Made by a program: the position numbers and the translations under genes. From Schistocerca nitens (Eukaryota; Arthropoda; Insecta; Orthoptera; Acrididae), in assembly GCF_023898315.1 (NCBI RefSeq), contig NC_064617.1, positions 616,829,000 through 616,892,999 of the forward strand: a stretch of DNA of 64,000 nt, written 5' to 3'. The stretch's first letter is position 1. Each line of letters opens with the position of its first letter. This document shows, piece by piece, positions 33,333 to 43,287 of the stretch. The notes beneath the pieces are model-generated. The model ran no database searches. It saw only the letters and a program-made list of their open reading frames with translations, and was not told where the DNA came from.

Positions 33333-34754
33333 CACTCCTGGAAATTGAAATAAGAACACCGTGAATTCATTGTCCCAGGAAGGGGAAACTTTATTGACAC
33401 ATTCCTGGGGTTAGATACATCACATGATCACACTGACAGAACCACAGGCACATAGACACAGGCAACAGAGCATGCACAATGTCGGCACTAGTACAGTGTA
33501 TATCCACCTTTCGCAGCAATGCAGGCTGCTATTCTCCCATGGAGACGATCGTAGAGATGCTGGATGTAGTCCTGTGGAACGGCTTGCCATGCCATTTCCA
33601 CCTGGCGCCTCAGTTGGACCAGCGTTCATGCTGGACGTGCAGACCGCGTGAGACGACGCTTCATCCAGTCCCAAACATGCTCAATGGGGGACAGATCCGG
33701 AGATCTTGCTGGCCAGGGTAGTTGACTTACACCTTCTAGAGCACGTTGGGTGGCACGGGATACATGCGGACGTGCATTGTCCTGTTGGAACAGCAAGTTC
33801 CCTTGCCGGTCTAGGAATGGTAGAACGATGGGTTTGATGACGGTTTGGATGTACCGTGCACTATTCAGTGTCCCCTCGACGATCACCAGTGGTGTACGGC
33901 CAGTGTAGCAGATCGCTCCCCACACCATGATGCCGGGTGTTGGCCCTGTGTGCCTCGGTCGTATGCAGTTCTGATTGTGGCGCTCACCTGCACGGCGCCA
34001 AACACGCATACGACCATCATTGGCACCAAGGCAGAAGAGACTCTCATCGCTGAAGACGACACGTCTCCATTCGTCCCTCCATTCACGCCTGTCGCGACAC
34101 CACTGGAGGCGGGCTGCACGATGTTGGGGCGTGAGCGGAAGACGGCCTAACGGTGTGCGGGACCGTAGCCCAGCTTCATGGAGACGGTTGCGAATGGTCC
34201 TCGCCGATACCCCAGGAGTAACAGTGTCCCTAATTTGCTGGGAAGTGGCGGTGCGGTCCCCTACGGCACTGCGTAGGATCCTACGGTCTTGGCGTGCATC
34301 CGTGCGTCGCTGCGGTCCGGTCCCAGGTCGACGGGCACGTGCACCTTCTGCCGACCACTGGCGACAACATCGATGTACTGTGGAGACCTCACGCCCCACG
34401 TGTTGAGCAATTCGGCGGTACATCCACCCGGCCTCCCGCATGCCCACAATACGCCCTCGCTCAAAGTCCGTCAACTGCACATACGGTTCACGTCCACGCT
34501 GTCGCGGCATGCTACCAGTGTTAAAGACTGCGATGGAGCTGCGTATGCCACGGCAAACTGGCTGACACTGACGGCGGCGGTGCACAAATGCTGCGCAGCT
34601 AGCGCCATTCGACGGCCAACACCGCGGTTCCTGGTGTGTCCGCTGTGCCGTGCGTGTGATCATTGCTTGTACAGCCCTCTCGCAGTGTCCGGAGCAAGTA
34701 TGGTGGGTCTGACACACCGGTGTCAATGTGTTCTTTTTTCCATTTCCAGGAGTG
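33333..34754 (-). mobile_element. Tc1-like DNA transposon with TA duplication
   Basis: This is a 1,422-base element in the LINE 3' UTR. It starts CACTCCTGGAAATTGAAATA at the left; the right end read inward gives CACTCCTGGAAATGGAAAAA. The terminal repeats match at about 25 of 27 bases. TA dinucleotides flank it at 33331-33332 and 34755-34756. One gene, on the minus strand, fills most of it. Size and layout are typical of Tc1/mariner. Confidence 0.96.
33626..34510 (-). CDS. Tc1-like transposase, C-terminus cut by a stop
   Basis: This cut-and-paste transposase starts at 34510 (MPRQRGREPYVQLTDFERGR). An N-terminal paired-type helix-turn-helix (FERGRIVGMREAGWMYRRIA, then STVHRCCRQW) and a second one (VTPGVSARTIRNRLHEAGLR) bind the ends. 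The catalytic domain has VVFSDESLF (Asp 1), LLFQQDNARPHV (Asp 2) and SPDLSPIEHVWDW (Glu). I count 32 residues between the second Asp and the Glu, against 34 in typical Tc1. The frame ends RSARPA at a TGA (33626-33628). The same frame then stays open for 45 further codons to a TAG at 33488-33490 (ending KGGYTLY), as in full-length relatives. So it is probably a CGA-to-TGA nonsense change that removes the C-terminus. Confidence 0.9.
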   Translation of the reverse strand: MPRQRGREPYVQLTDFERGRIVGMREAGWMYRRIAQHVGREVSTVHRCCRQWSAEGARARRPGTGPQRRTDARQDRRILRSAVGDRTATSQQIRDTVTPGVSARTIRNRLHEAGLRSRTPLGRLPLTPQHRAARLQWCRDRREWRDEWRRVVFSDESLFCLGANDGRMRVWRRAGERHNQNCIRPRHTGPTPGIMVWGAICYTGRTPLVIVEGTLNSARYIQTVIKPIVLPFLDRQGNLLFQQDNARPHVSRATQRALEGVSQLPWPARSPDLSPIEHVWDWMKRRLTRSARPA

Positions 34755-34803
34755 TATATGGTCTTAAAATGACACTAAAGGGGAAAAAAGCACTAATCGG
34801 CAT

Positions 34804-35181
34804 CTTCCCCCCCCCGTCCCCCTCCCTCTTCCCTCCTCCCGCTAGCATGCCCCTGGCTTTATTGTATGCACAGTAAGTTTTTAGTGCGCCAGAGATTGTC
34901 GCCACTGTGATAGTGTTTGTCCTCCTGTCAATTACTCTGGCTCTCCTTCAGTGCTCTTCCATTCTTGTGTGAAACTCTGTGCCTACCTTGTGTACCATGC
35001 TGAACGTTTGTTTACAAACAGCACATCCGTGAAAGCCTTCATATGTCTGTCTCCTGTTTTTATCATTGAGGCGTGTTTGTTTATATGTCTTCTTGTTTTA
35101 TGTTTTGTTTTTTCTGCGGCCGTAGAGTGGCATAAACAGGCAGCTGTCAAAAGGTGTTAACATTACAATAAAGAAAAATAA
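34804..35181 (+). mobile_element. J1 LINE 3' UTR fragment
   Basis: A C-rich start leads into J1 3' UTR sequence (GTGCGCCAGAGATTGTCGCC, GAACGTTTGTTTA, GCGGCCGTAGAGTGGC-like) and ends at AATAAAGAAAAATAA. The 5' flank GCACTAATCGG (34790-34800) and the 3' flank GCACTGATCGG (35182-35192) differ at one base and look like a diverged TSD. No coding part remains. Confidence 0.8.
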
Positions 35182-35800
35182 GCACTGATCGGTGCTCTGG
35201 CCTCCCTTCAAAACAAATAAATCTTTACTTTCCACAGAGGGGAACATTAAATGAGTCTGTTTTGGAAATTTTTTGTAGTTCTCAGCTATCCTAAGCTATA
35301 ACCAGTAGTAAGACATAAGTAATAACTTGTGTTTTCATTATGGCCATGTGAGGAAAAGTAATACTCCTGAGTGTGAAAAGAGATACAGGGAGAAAACCAT
35401 TTATTACGAGTACTGTGTCTCAGAGCTCTTAGGTGGATATCAAGTAAGATGTAAAGTGAAACGAAAAAGGTAGTATGGCTGCAAGGGCCAGATGTCCACA
35501 AGGATCTTGTACTGTTGGAGTAAGATGAAGATGCTAGTGCGGTGTGAAAATTTTCAAAAAGAGAGACGGTTTTAAAGAAAGCACAAGAGTGCTTTGAATG
35601 CCCTCTTGTGAGTTACTCTTTCAGTGGCCATTTGGCATGTCTGCTTCCACCACAGAATGCTACTGTAAGTGCCCCAGGCTGCCATCTAGCGGCCGGAGGT
35701 GCAAGCGGTGTTTACATACAGTCTGAATAGTTTCTCGTTTCGGAAAGTAAAAATTACTGACAGCACACAAAGTAGCTGAGTGAGGAATCCAGTCATGTTG
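35182..35800. repeat. Unclassified repeat family U, copy 3 (internally shortened)
   Basis: Bases 35194-35320 match 4434-4560, 35330-35443 match 6300-6424, and 35458-35780 match 11922-12250, in the same order. Most of the 4560-6300 equivalent and both J1 insertions are absent. It provides an uninterrupted version of the target of the inverted J1 LINE at 35444-35457. Bases 35800-35960 hold nothing I recognise. Confidence 0.65.
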
Positions 35801-36543
35801 GAGCCCTGACAGTGGTTACTAGCGATTATGTGTGCATTGTTCGTTACGGCCAGAAGTGTTGCTTGGCGTTGTGTAGTCTTAGTGCCTGAAGTCGATGCAT
35901 AATTATTGTTCACCTTGTAAGGCAATGTTGTTATTTCATATGTGTCCCATTGTACCAGGTGTATATAGCTGACAGGCGTTCTGCATAAGTGTCTATAGGC
36001 TGCCAGCGCCCTGACTATGTCAGTTGAGCCGGGGCGAAGCTAGGACTGGAATCCTTGGCAAGGTGACTTCAGGTGCTCCTTCATGTGGCAATTTGACACT
36101 GGCCCTGACGGCCGTCGAGGCAAGCTGCCGGCTGTGCTGATACAGACACCACCCAACAGGCTAAGGACTGAGCGCATCGTGTCTACTGCCACAAGTCACC
36201 GATAACCAATGAGAGTTATAATGATTCATATGAACTCTGTGCACAGCCTCATGAGAGGGACCGATCTTCCTCTTCGTCCTCTGATGATTCCCATGGCATG
36301 CTGGTGATAGACCTCTCACCTAGTGATGGTCAAACCATGTCAGCATCCAGCATTAATACAACCAATTACCACGTGGATGCCCTGTCAGGTGCTACTTTGT
36401 TTCCACCATCTTGATGGCCCAACAGGCCTTCTGGGGATTCAAACCGTGTTGGTCCCCTTTATGGTCGACATTTTAAACGGTCTTTCATTCGCCCCTGTCG
36501 CAGAAGCTAGTATTAAGCTTCCAATGCCTCCACATCTGGAGCT

Positions 36544-37752
36544 GTGACAACTGTTGCTGGCATCAACCAGGTCAAGCGTCCCCCTCCCGTCCCCACTTCT
36601 CAGAATCCACCGCCACCACCACCACCACCACCGCCACCACCACCAACAAAGAAGAAGAAGATCCCTCCTGTCACTGTTTACAATCCCATGAGCTGCATTA
36701 AACTGAATAATGAACTGCAATATCTTATTGTGGGCCAACCGTGGGCCATATACCACAAAGTCTACATCAAGTACCTGCTTGACACCATGGATAATTGTCT
36801 CCAAGTCCTCAACTTTGTACAGTCCAAGGCTGCGTGGACTACTACACTCATCAGGCTTCTGGTGACAGAAGAAGAATAGTCATCATGAAAGAGTTTCCTT
36901 GCGAAGTTACAGAAACAGACTTCAGGGATGAAATACTTCATCTCAAGTTCCTGGACCCTTTGGCCCACCAATACAACAAGAGGGATCCTGAGACCTGGAA
37001 ACTAATCCCTAAGCCCATCCATGTTGTCTCACTTATTAGCAGAGAGGACGCCGAACATGTTTACCTAATCATCTATCGTCCTTGCACCAAGGTGCGAATT
37101 GAATCATATGAAGACCGCCACAGTCCATCCATCTGCTGTAGGTGTCAACGTTTCCGCTACACTGGCAGTTACTGTTCACTGTGTTTTCTGTGCTGGCTCA
37201 CATCTGTCAGAGGACTGCAAACTTCCAGCATCAGAAAAACCCATGTGTGCTTGCTGTTTGGGCACTTCTCACAATCCCCACCACCTGGCGTCCTATAAAG
37301 GTTGTCCTATATACCAGAAGGTTATGAAGTCTTTCTGCCGTCCACAAATTAAACCAAGGATGAATCGGCCACCCCCACAATCACGGGACCACACTCATTT
37401 CCCTGTCTTCTGGGGTAAATCAAACAACCATCCCACCACGGATACTCAGACACCTGACGCATCTGCGATACAGGAGCCCCCACCGGCTCCGTCCCCTACA
37501 ACCACATTCACTGCTGCAGCTCAGTTTTCTCCTGCTCAGCCATCTTCTGTGACGCGTACCAAAGCCCAGCAAGCTGACAGACTGACTGCGGCCTTCTCTT
37601 GCCCACCTGCTGAAGTGTCACAACCCTCGATTGTGGCGCCTTCTCCACCAACCACCATGTCCACCCCTGCCCGTCAGGGTCAAGCCACCATGCCCACCTG
37701 GGATGTTCCTCCAGCGGTAGAGACGGATGCTTCTTTCTGTGATGACATGTGA
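36544..37752 (+). pseudogene. J2 ORF1: Gag-like protein with C2HC region
   Basis: A Pro-rich segment (PPPP run from a CCA repeat at 36609-36645) is followed by KKKKIPPVTVYNP, then by VIMKEFPCEVTETDFRDEIL and PIHVVSLISREDAEHVYLII. A Cys/His-rich zone follows, read in a neighbouring frame: CVFCAGSHLSEDC, CACCLGTSHNPHHLASYKGC and PIYQKV. This order (pre-C2HC domain, then C2HC knuckles, then the SYKGCPIY motif) is typical of Jockey-clade ORF1 proteins. At least two frame changes separate the blocks. The tail is Pro/Thr/Ser-rich. Confidence 0.8.
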
Positions 37753-37859
37753 GAGATCCTACAGGTCATCTCTCTGTTCACATCAGGGCTGTCATTTGTG
37801 AAGCAGCTCAAAAGATCCGTTGGTTGGAGGGTGATCTCACCAAGGTCTTCGACCTTTTT

Positions 37860-40165
37860 TGAAGGGCTCAGCCAGATTTTGTTATAATAGTGAATCATTC
37901 ACCACACAACCATCAGCCCCCTCGGGATCTAGATGTCTGTATCTTTAATGCTAATGGTCTTAAATGTATGAAGACTGAAGTGAACACTTTCCACTACAAC
38001 CACCATGTAGACATTTTACTTTCTGTGGCTACTTGAGCCCTTACTTACCATTTCTTGAAGCTGTTCTCCGTACCTTGACATCATTTAACAAACTCATTGT
38101 TGGGACAGATCTCAATGCTAAGCATCTGGCTTGGCATTCTCACATTGCTAACACCAATGGCATACTCCTCCTTGACCTCAAAATCCTCTGGCACTGTCGG
38201 TCTATGGCCCCCACACTCCCACCCATATACCAGTCCGCCCTGACTGCCAGCCAGACGTTCTGGATGTGGCCATTTTCAAGAACATTGTGGTGCAGTTTTT
38301 GTTGGAAACACTCCATGAACTGGCCTCTGTCCGCGACCCCATGCTCCTGCACATTACTGATGTTGCTCTATCTTTAGACGTCCATTCTACCTTGACCATC
38401 ACAGGTTGGGACATTTTCCAGGCTCCTTAATAACACCACTCGGCAACATCTTGAACTAACAATGTCTGCCAATCTGGTTAATGCTGTTGATGAAGGCCTC
38501 TACTTCCATTGTCCCAAATGCTTTAACCACACTTGATGACTTGCCTCCCCTCTTGCACGACCTCAAAATACATAAGAACCACTACTGCTTTTGGTGGAAG
38601 CATTTTCATAATCGTCAGGAGTCTGCAACATGCAATTGGAGAACAAGATGCCGGTCTTCCTCCTCCAACATAAATCCGAATTGGCATTTGTCCATGCCCT
38701 ATGGCGCTCCACAGTGAAGACCAACCATGCCATCCCCGCAGTGCATGGTTTAACTTATGATGCCCTCCATGTGGTAGAAAATCTGGCCGATGCATTCCAG
38801 GCCCAGATGCAGTTGCTCATCCATGAACTCATGTCTGATGAACTCCAAGATTAATCCGATATTCTATTGGCTGTTGTTGCTTTCAGACAAAGACCATGTG
38901 TGACTGTCCCTCACCTTAGTCCCTAGTGGAAATCCAATGGATCCTCCAGCAGGAGCATGGGCAGTTGGCTCCAGGTTTGGATGGCATTTTAAACAAACAC
39001 CTCTGCCAGCTCCCTGCAAGCCGATGGTGTTATTTACCACAATCCTGAACTGTTGTCTCACAGTTGGCCTTTTGCCCCCACAGTGGAAACAGGACAAACT
39101 GATTGCCATCCCCAAGCCCTCTAAGGATCCTATAGTCCTACTAACGACAGGCCCATTAGCCTTCTGAATAGTATGGACAAGATTCTAGAATCATTGATCC
39201 TCCACCGCATTTCCAACCCTCTGGTGACAGCTGAGACAATCTGTCCAGAACCACTTGGATTCGCTTACCACTTTTTGGCCGAACTCCCAAGTCCTTAGAA
39301 GATCTGGCAGGACAGTCTTGTATACAAAATGCTAGGCCGGCCGAAGTGGCCGTGCGGTTAAAGGCGTTGCAGTCTGGAACCGCAAGACCGCTACGGTCGC
39401 AGGTTCGAATCCTGCCTCGGGCATGGATGTTTGTGATGTCCTTAGGTTAGTTAGGTTTAACTAGTTCTAAGTTCTAGGGGACTAATGACCTCAGCAGTTG
39501 AGTCCCATAGTGCTCAGAGCCATTTGAACCATTTTTTGTACAAAATGCTGACTCAGACTACCATCCCTGACATCTATGTGAAGTTTGCGGATAATTTCCT
39601 CCACGACAGGACTTTCTTGGTTACTCAGTAAGGTCAATGCTCCAGCTTATGTCACATGTCGATGGGTACCCCTCAGGGCTCTGTGTCGTCTCCCATCCTT
39701 TTTAACATTCATGTTAACAATCTGCCAGTCCTCTCAAACTGCCACCTGGCACAATGCAGTGATGATACGGTGCTCTATACCACCGGCCACAGCACAGACC
39801 AGCTCATTGCTTGCCTCCAGAAACAGATGGGCATTACAGTGACCTGGTGTCATTTCAGCAATATTGCCCATAATGTCACCTACACTACAGCAGTCTACTC
39901 CAGTAAACTAGTAAACTGCGCCTCATCTTCCGCCACAACATCACTATTGCAGGCATCCAGGTCCCATGGTCCTATGATACCAAATACTTAGGTGTCTGGA
40001 TGGATAAAAACTCCTCTTCCATCACCATGCAGAATATGTGACCCGAAAAGGAGTAAAGCTGATAAAAGCTTTGTACACAATGTTCACCAGTGGGCTATAA
40101 TTAGTGCTTCTGGGATGCAGACCCTCCAGCACCTACAGAATAAGGTGCTACGGCGGATTTGTAAG
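37860..40165 (+). pseudogene. J2 ORF2: endonuclease and RT remains
   Basis: Early blocks are LDVCIFNANGLKCMKTEV and the endonuclease core KLIVGTDLNAKHLAWHS. The later RT blocks are GLDGILNKHLCQLPA-like sequence near 38975, PPQWKQDKLIAIPKPSKDP (39080-39125), the motif B region MGTPQGSVSSPILFNIHVNN (39656-) and a motif C relic reading SDDT near 39760. The C-terminal TLQHLQNKVLRRIC at about 40120 is a typical late Jockey motif. Many stops and frameshifts are present. The protein is dead and older than the J1 copies. Confidence 0.78.
39334..39538 (+). mobile_element. tRNA-headed SINE, class II tRNA-like head
   Basis: A 205-base SINE. The head has an A-box-like GTGGCCGTGCGGTTAAAGGC and a B box GGTTCGAATCC, with a long variable arm as in Leu/Ser tRNAs. 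The tail is GTCCTTAGGTTAGTTAGG, then AGTTCTAGGGGACTAATGAC, then TCAGAGCCATTTGAACC and a T-rich end. A perfect 11-base TSD, TACAAAATGCT, lies at 39323-39333 and 39539-39549. It is inserted in the J2 RT region. Confidence 0.95.
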
Positions 40166-41186
40166 TAATATTGATAAGTGATCAGTGAATTGAGTTTTGA
40201 AATCCAAAATATTTTTACTTCTCAAGTTTGTGATTTGTGGGTATGATGTGAGTGAGATTTGAGTTGAAGACAGTGGTTAGTTGGGCAAACTTACTATTTA
40301 GTGTTAGATGCAGAGCACTGTGGACTGTTGAGTGTCGGACGGTGCATGTCAAACGATGGGTTGCTGATGGGAATTCCACAAGCTGCAGGTGAGGTAATGA
40401 AGCAGCTTTGATGGTGGTAGAAATGCTGAAAATTGTTGTCTAAAGAGTAATAGCGACATCATTTGTGGCAGACACGTATTCCAGCATTGGCAATTAGTTT
40501 TGCGATGTGCGCTTGCATAACACTGGAAGTCTGTTGTCGGTAAATAAATAGACAAAACGGAAAAAAATTCTGAAAGTGAAGTTATAGAGAAGCAGCCAGA
40601 ACTATTGAAGTGAGGGCGTTGATCGGCACTCTGGTTTCCCTTCAAAATGAATAAGTCTTTCGCCTTTTCCGTGGAGGGAAACATTAAATGAGTCTGTTTT
40701 AGAAATGTTTTGTATATCTCAGCTATCCTGAGCCACAATCACTAGTAAAACGGAAGAAATAACTTGTGGCAGTAGCAACAGGTAGATTGTGATGTGAGAA
40801 TGAAGGGCATGGAGTAGCGGAGCACATTGTGTCAAATTGAGATTGTAATAGGCCGTATCGTAGTATAATGAAATGAGTACATTTACCCCGAAATTGCGTG
40901 CAGTGTACATCCGTCAGTTAGACGATTGCAGAAAGGAAGAGAGATTGGTAGTTATTCTATGAGTTGTATAAATGTCAGGAAACTAATTTGGGAATAGCAT
41001 AAATGAATTGCAATGTAAATGGTGCTTGTGATGAAGTATGCTAGGCAGTATTGTTCAGAAGTGAAAGTGAATGCTTTGTATTGTGAAGAGTCGTTGGATG
41101 TGTGTTTGTGAAACGCACAAGTGGCATAATTTTGGAAAATTTTGCTGAACCATTTCCATACCTCAGTGCTAGGTGTTTTGAGAGTG
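40166..41186. repeat. Unclassified repeat family U, copy 2 (blocks permuted)
   Basis: Block order here: 40166-40295 matches 4850-4975, then 40300-40616 matches 3391-3723, then 40617-40800 matches 4422-4640, and about 41145-41186 matches 4735-4775. So a piece that lies downstream in copy 1 lies upstream here, as expected for a tandem dimer or circular permutation. Bases 40617-40628 are the empty site of the 3736-4421 LINE insertion. Confidence 0.65.
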
Positions 41187-41400
41187 TTTACTATGTTAGA
41201 AGATCGATTAAGGAAAGGCAAACCTACGTTTTTAGCATTTGTAAACTTAGGAAAAGCTTTAGCCAATGTTGACTGGAATACTCTCTTTCAAATCCTGAAA
41301 GTGGCAGGGGTCAAATAGAGGGAGCGAAAAGCTATTTACAATTTGTACAGAAACCAAATGGCATGAATGAACAAACCTCACATTATAATGAATTAGGAAA
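41187..41400 (+). pseudogene. LINE RT scrap (RTE-like)
   Basis: One frame reads LEDRLRKGKPTFLAFVNLGK, then ALANVDWNTLFQILK and RERKAIYNLYRNQ with a stop between. It matches the RT motif A region of RTE-like LINEs (AFVDLEKAFDNVNW in the general pattern, with the Asp positions altered). It starts directly where family U ends. It is too short for finer placement. Confidence 0.7.
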
Positions 41401-41634
41401 TGCACGAGATTAACAACCAAATATACAAGAACATGTGCTAAGGAGCACTTCAACCGGACAAAGCACAGTTGTACGTAATTATGAGCCACGGAATGTGCAT
41501 GTCTTCTTCGACGAATGACTGGTTGTGAGCATACTGTAAGTACGCTGACTTGCGGCGACCAATAGCATTGCCGCTGTTGTCGAGAGCGCGAGACTGTAGC
41601 GAGTGGCAGAGTAGACTGTGAAGTAAACATAAAG

Positions 41635-41808
41635 ATGAAACTTCCTGGCAGATTAAAACTGTGTGAAGTGGCAGAAGTAAAGCTGTGAGTACCGGGCGTG
41701 AGTCGTGCTTCGGTAGCTCAGATGGTAGAGCACTTGCCCGCGAAAGGCAAAGGTCCCGAGTTCGAGTCTCGGTCGGGCACACAGTTTTAATCTGCCAGGA
41801 AGTTTCAT
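41635..41808. mobile_element. Short TIR element (MITE-like) with tRNA-like core
   Basis: A 174-base unit with perfect 29-base inverted ends (ATGAAACTTCCTGGCAGATT at the left, complement at the right), flanked by AAAG at 41631-41634 and 41809-41812. The core 41706-41780 is tRNA-like: A box TAGCTCAGATGGTAGAGC, B box GAGTTCGAGTCTC, an anticodon-arm stem TTGCC/GGCAA, and partly pairing acceptor ends GTGCTTC/CGGGCAC. It combines DNA-transposon-like ends with a Pol III promoter-like core. I recall similar repeats in locust sequence (memory only). Confidence 0.85.
41706..41780 (+). tRNA. tRNA-like sequence inside TIR element, probably not functional
   Basis: It has a recognisable D-arm, anticodon stem and T-arm, but the loop CGCGAAA lacks the invariant T before the anticodon. 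The acceptor stem pairs only partly. It is most likely a tRNA relic serving the repeat, not a decoding tRNA. Confidence 0.4.
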
Positions 41809-42174
41809 AAAGATATTTAGGTATTTGCATATTCGATGGATAATCTGAACGATTCTGTGGAATGAGTCAGCTTACAGGGTATAGATACTTGATAGAGTTA
41901 ACATTAATGAACATATTATATTTTTTAGTACTGCTCATGCTACTACACTTAAACAACAGGCTCATTTTTTTTTGCAAGCTATCGACTTTTCCATAAAAAT
42001 TCGGCCATAGAACAGAAAGAGTTGTTCAGATGAAATGATTGTAGGTTAACTTAAAATCTTGTTTTGCTTCCTGTCAGACATTTTATGTTACTGGGCAAAT
42101 GATGAAAACTTTTTGTTGCTGTATGTTGAACGCCTTTCAGAGCCATTAACGGCTTTAATAATTGCTAATAAATG

Positions 42175-42355
42175 CAGTCTAAGGCGCTGCAGTTATGGAC
42201 TGTGTGGCTGGTCCTGGTGGAGGTTCGAGTCCTCCCTCGGGCATGGGTGTGTGTGTTTGTCCTTAGGATAATTTAGGTTAAGTAGTGTGTAGCCTTAAGG
42301 ACTGATGACCTTAGCAGTTAAGTCCCATAAGATTTCACACACGTTTGAACATTTT
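42175..42355 (+). mobile_element. tRNA-derived SINE, diverged subfamily
   Basis: B box GGTTCGAGTCC follows CTAAGGCGCTGCAG; the 5' part with the A box is missing or truncated. The tail (GTCCTTAGGATAATTTAGG, ACTGATGACCTTAGCAGTTA, AGTCCCATAAGATTTCACAC) is a diverged version of the tail in the other SINEs here. A 13-base TSD with one mismatch, TTGCTAA[T/G]AAATG, lies at 42162-42174 and 42356-42368. Confidence 0.9.
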
Positions 42356-43078
42356 TTGCTAAGAAATGTCGCTGTTTCCTCTGATGTTGTTCTTTTCAAA
42401 TTCTGACGGATTATTTATGACGAAATACAGTAATATTTAAGTATTGTCAAGGCGCAATTAAAACGCCTGACGTTCCTGTAAAGGTGCCTACTTGAGGACC
42501 ACGGGTGAAAACTACATATCATTTTTGCTGCTCGCTTTTATGCGATCAGTACTTTCATTCTAAGTAAGTAGTTACGCCAGAAAACTATTACATAAGGCGT
42601 TAGTGAGTAGAAATACGGAAAATATGTTGTTTTGTTCGTTTTCAAGACTACAAATTATACGAACAACATAAGTAGCTGAACTTAACGGTCTGAGCAGTCA
42701 GGAGTTGCTTCTTTCAGTTTAAGTTTTCATCAGTACTGAATTGCCCTCTCTGTTTGTTGATTGGATAGCCACTGAATTGCTATTTATTTATTTAATGGGA
42801 TAATAATAATTATGAAAAGGTGGCAATTTTATTTAAGCACTGTTTTTACTCTTTCGATTGTTGCGAGTCAGCGATAGTGCAATGCTGCTCGCTTTGGAGA
42901 ATACACATTTTATAAGAATTATTTGGTCCAGGAAACACTTTTGCGAGCACGGTTGCGATTTAGACGGTATTCGCGTAATTGTACTGATTAAAAGTTATCG
43001 TTTCTGAAAGACGCAGGTTCGATTGAAGCTGTGTGCACTTTTGCGCGTATAATGAAAATATTCATAACACATCGCGTA

Positions 43079-43287
43079 GTCCGCAGCTCGTGGTCGTGCG
43101 GTAGCGTTCTCGCTTCCCACGCCCGGGTTCCCGGGTTCGATTCCCGGCGGGGTCAGGGATTTTCTCTGCCTCGTGATGACTGGGTGTTGTGTGCTGTCCT
43201 TAGGTTAGTTAGGTTTAAGTAGTTCTGAGTTCTAGGGGACTGATGACCATATATGTTAAGTCCCATAGTGCTCAGAGCCATTTGAAC
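43079..43287 (+). mobile_element. tRNA-headed SINE, Gly-tRNA-like head, inside an LTR
   Basis: The head resembles tRNA-Gly: GTGGTCGTGCGGTAGCG (A box), CTTCCCACG anticodon region (CCC), and GGGTTCGATTCCC (B box). The tail is nearly the same as in the 39334 SINE (GTCCTTAGGTTAGTTAGG, CTCAGAGCCATTTGAACC). TSD CACATCGCGTA lies at 43068-43078 and 43288-43298. The other LTR has the undisturbed site near 50764-50774, an empty-site control. Confidence 0.95.

Larger units (their letters stand above)
29879..34790 (+). mobile_element. J1 LINE, heavily decayed, interrupted by a Tc1-like element
   Basis: It begins with a short 5' segment (about 29879-29945) similar in outline to the start of the previous J1 copy. 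It then jumps into the middle of ORF1 (GPTHIMRVFSEHAPSID), with deletions removing the zinc-knuckle region (near 30118) and the ORF1 end plus ORF2 start (near 30262). Remaining ORF2 blocks, in several frames: AADFNIHSRSAAQL, GSDHLSVLLTISD, FLSLDLERAYDRV-like and CNQWLLKVNPSEIQAIIVGK. The 3' UTR (32810-33330, resuming 34757) ends in an A-rich tail at 34784-34789. TSDs of about 13 bases with one mismatch lie at 29866-29878 (CACTAATCGTCAT) and 34791-34803 (CACTAATCGGCAT). Confidence 0.85.
35960..40165 (+). mobile_element. Second Jockey-like LINE family (J2), decayed
   Basis: This non-LTR element is different from J1. ORF1 remains lie at about 36300-37752 and ORF2 remains from about 37860 to 40165. 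Both are broken by numerous stops and frameshifts, and a SINE interrupts the RT (39334-39538). No A-tail or TSD is visible. At 40165 it stops abruptly against family U sequence, so the 3' end is missing or was joined secondarily. The 5' boundary is a guess. Confidence 0.7.

Noticed and set aside
41706-41780. Functional tRNA gene
   Set aside because: It lies inside a TIR repeat, the anticodon loop lacks the invariant T and the acceptor stem pairs poorly.
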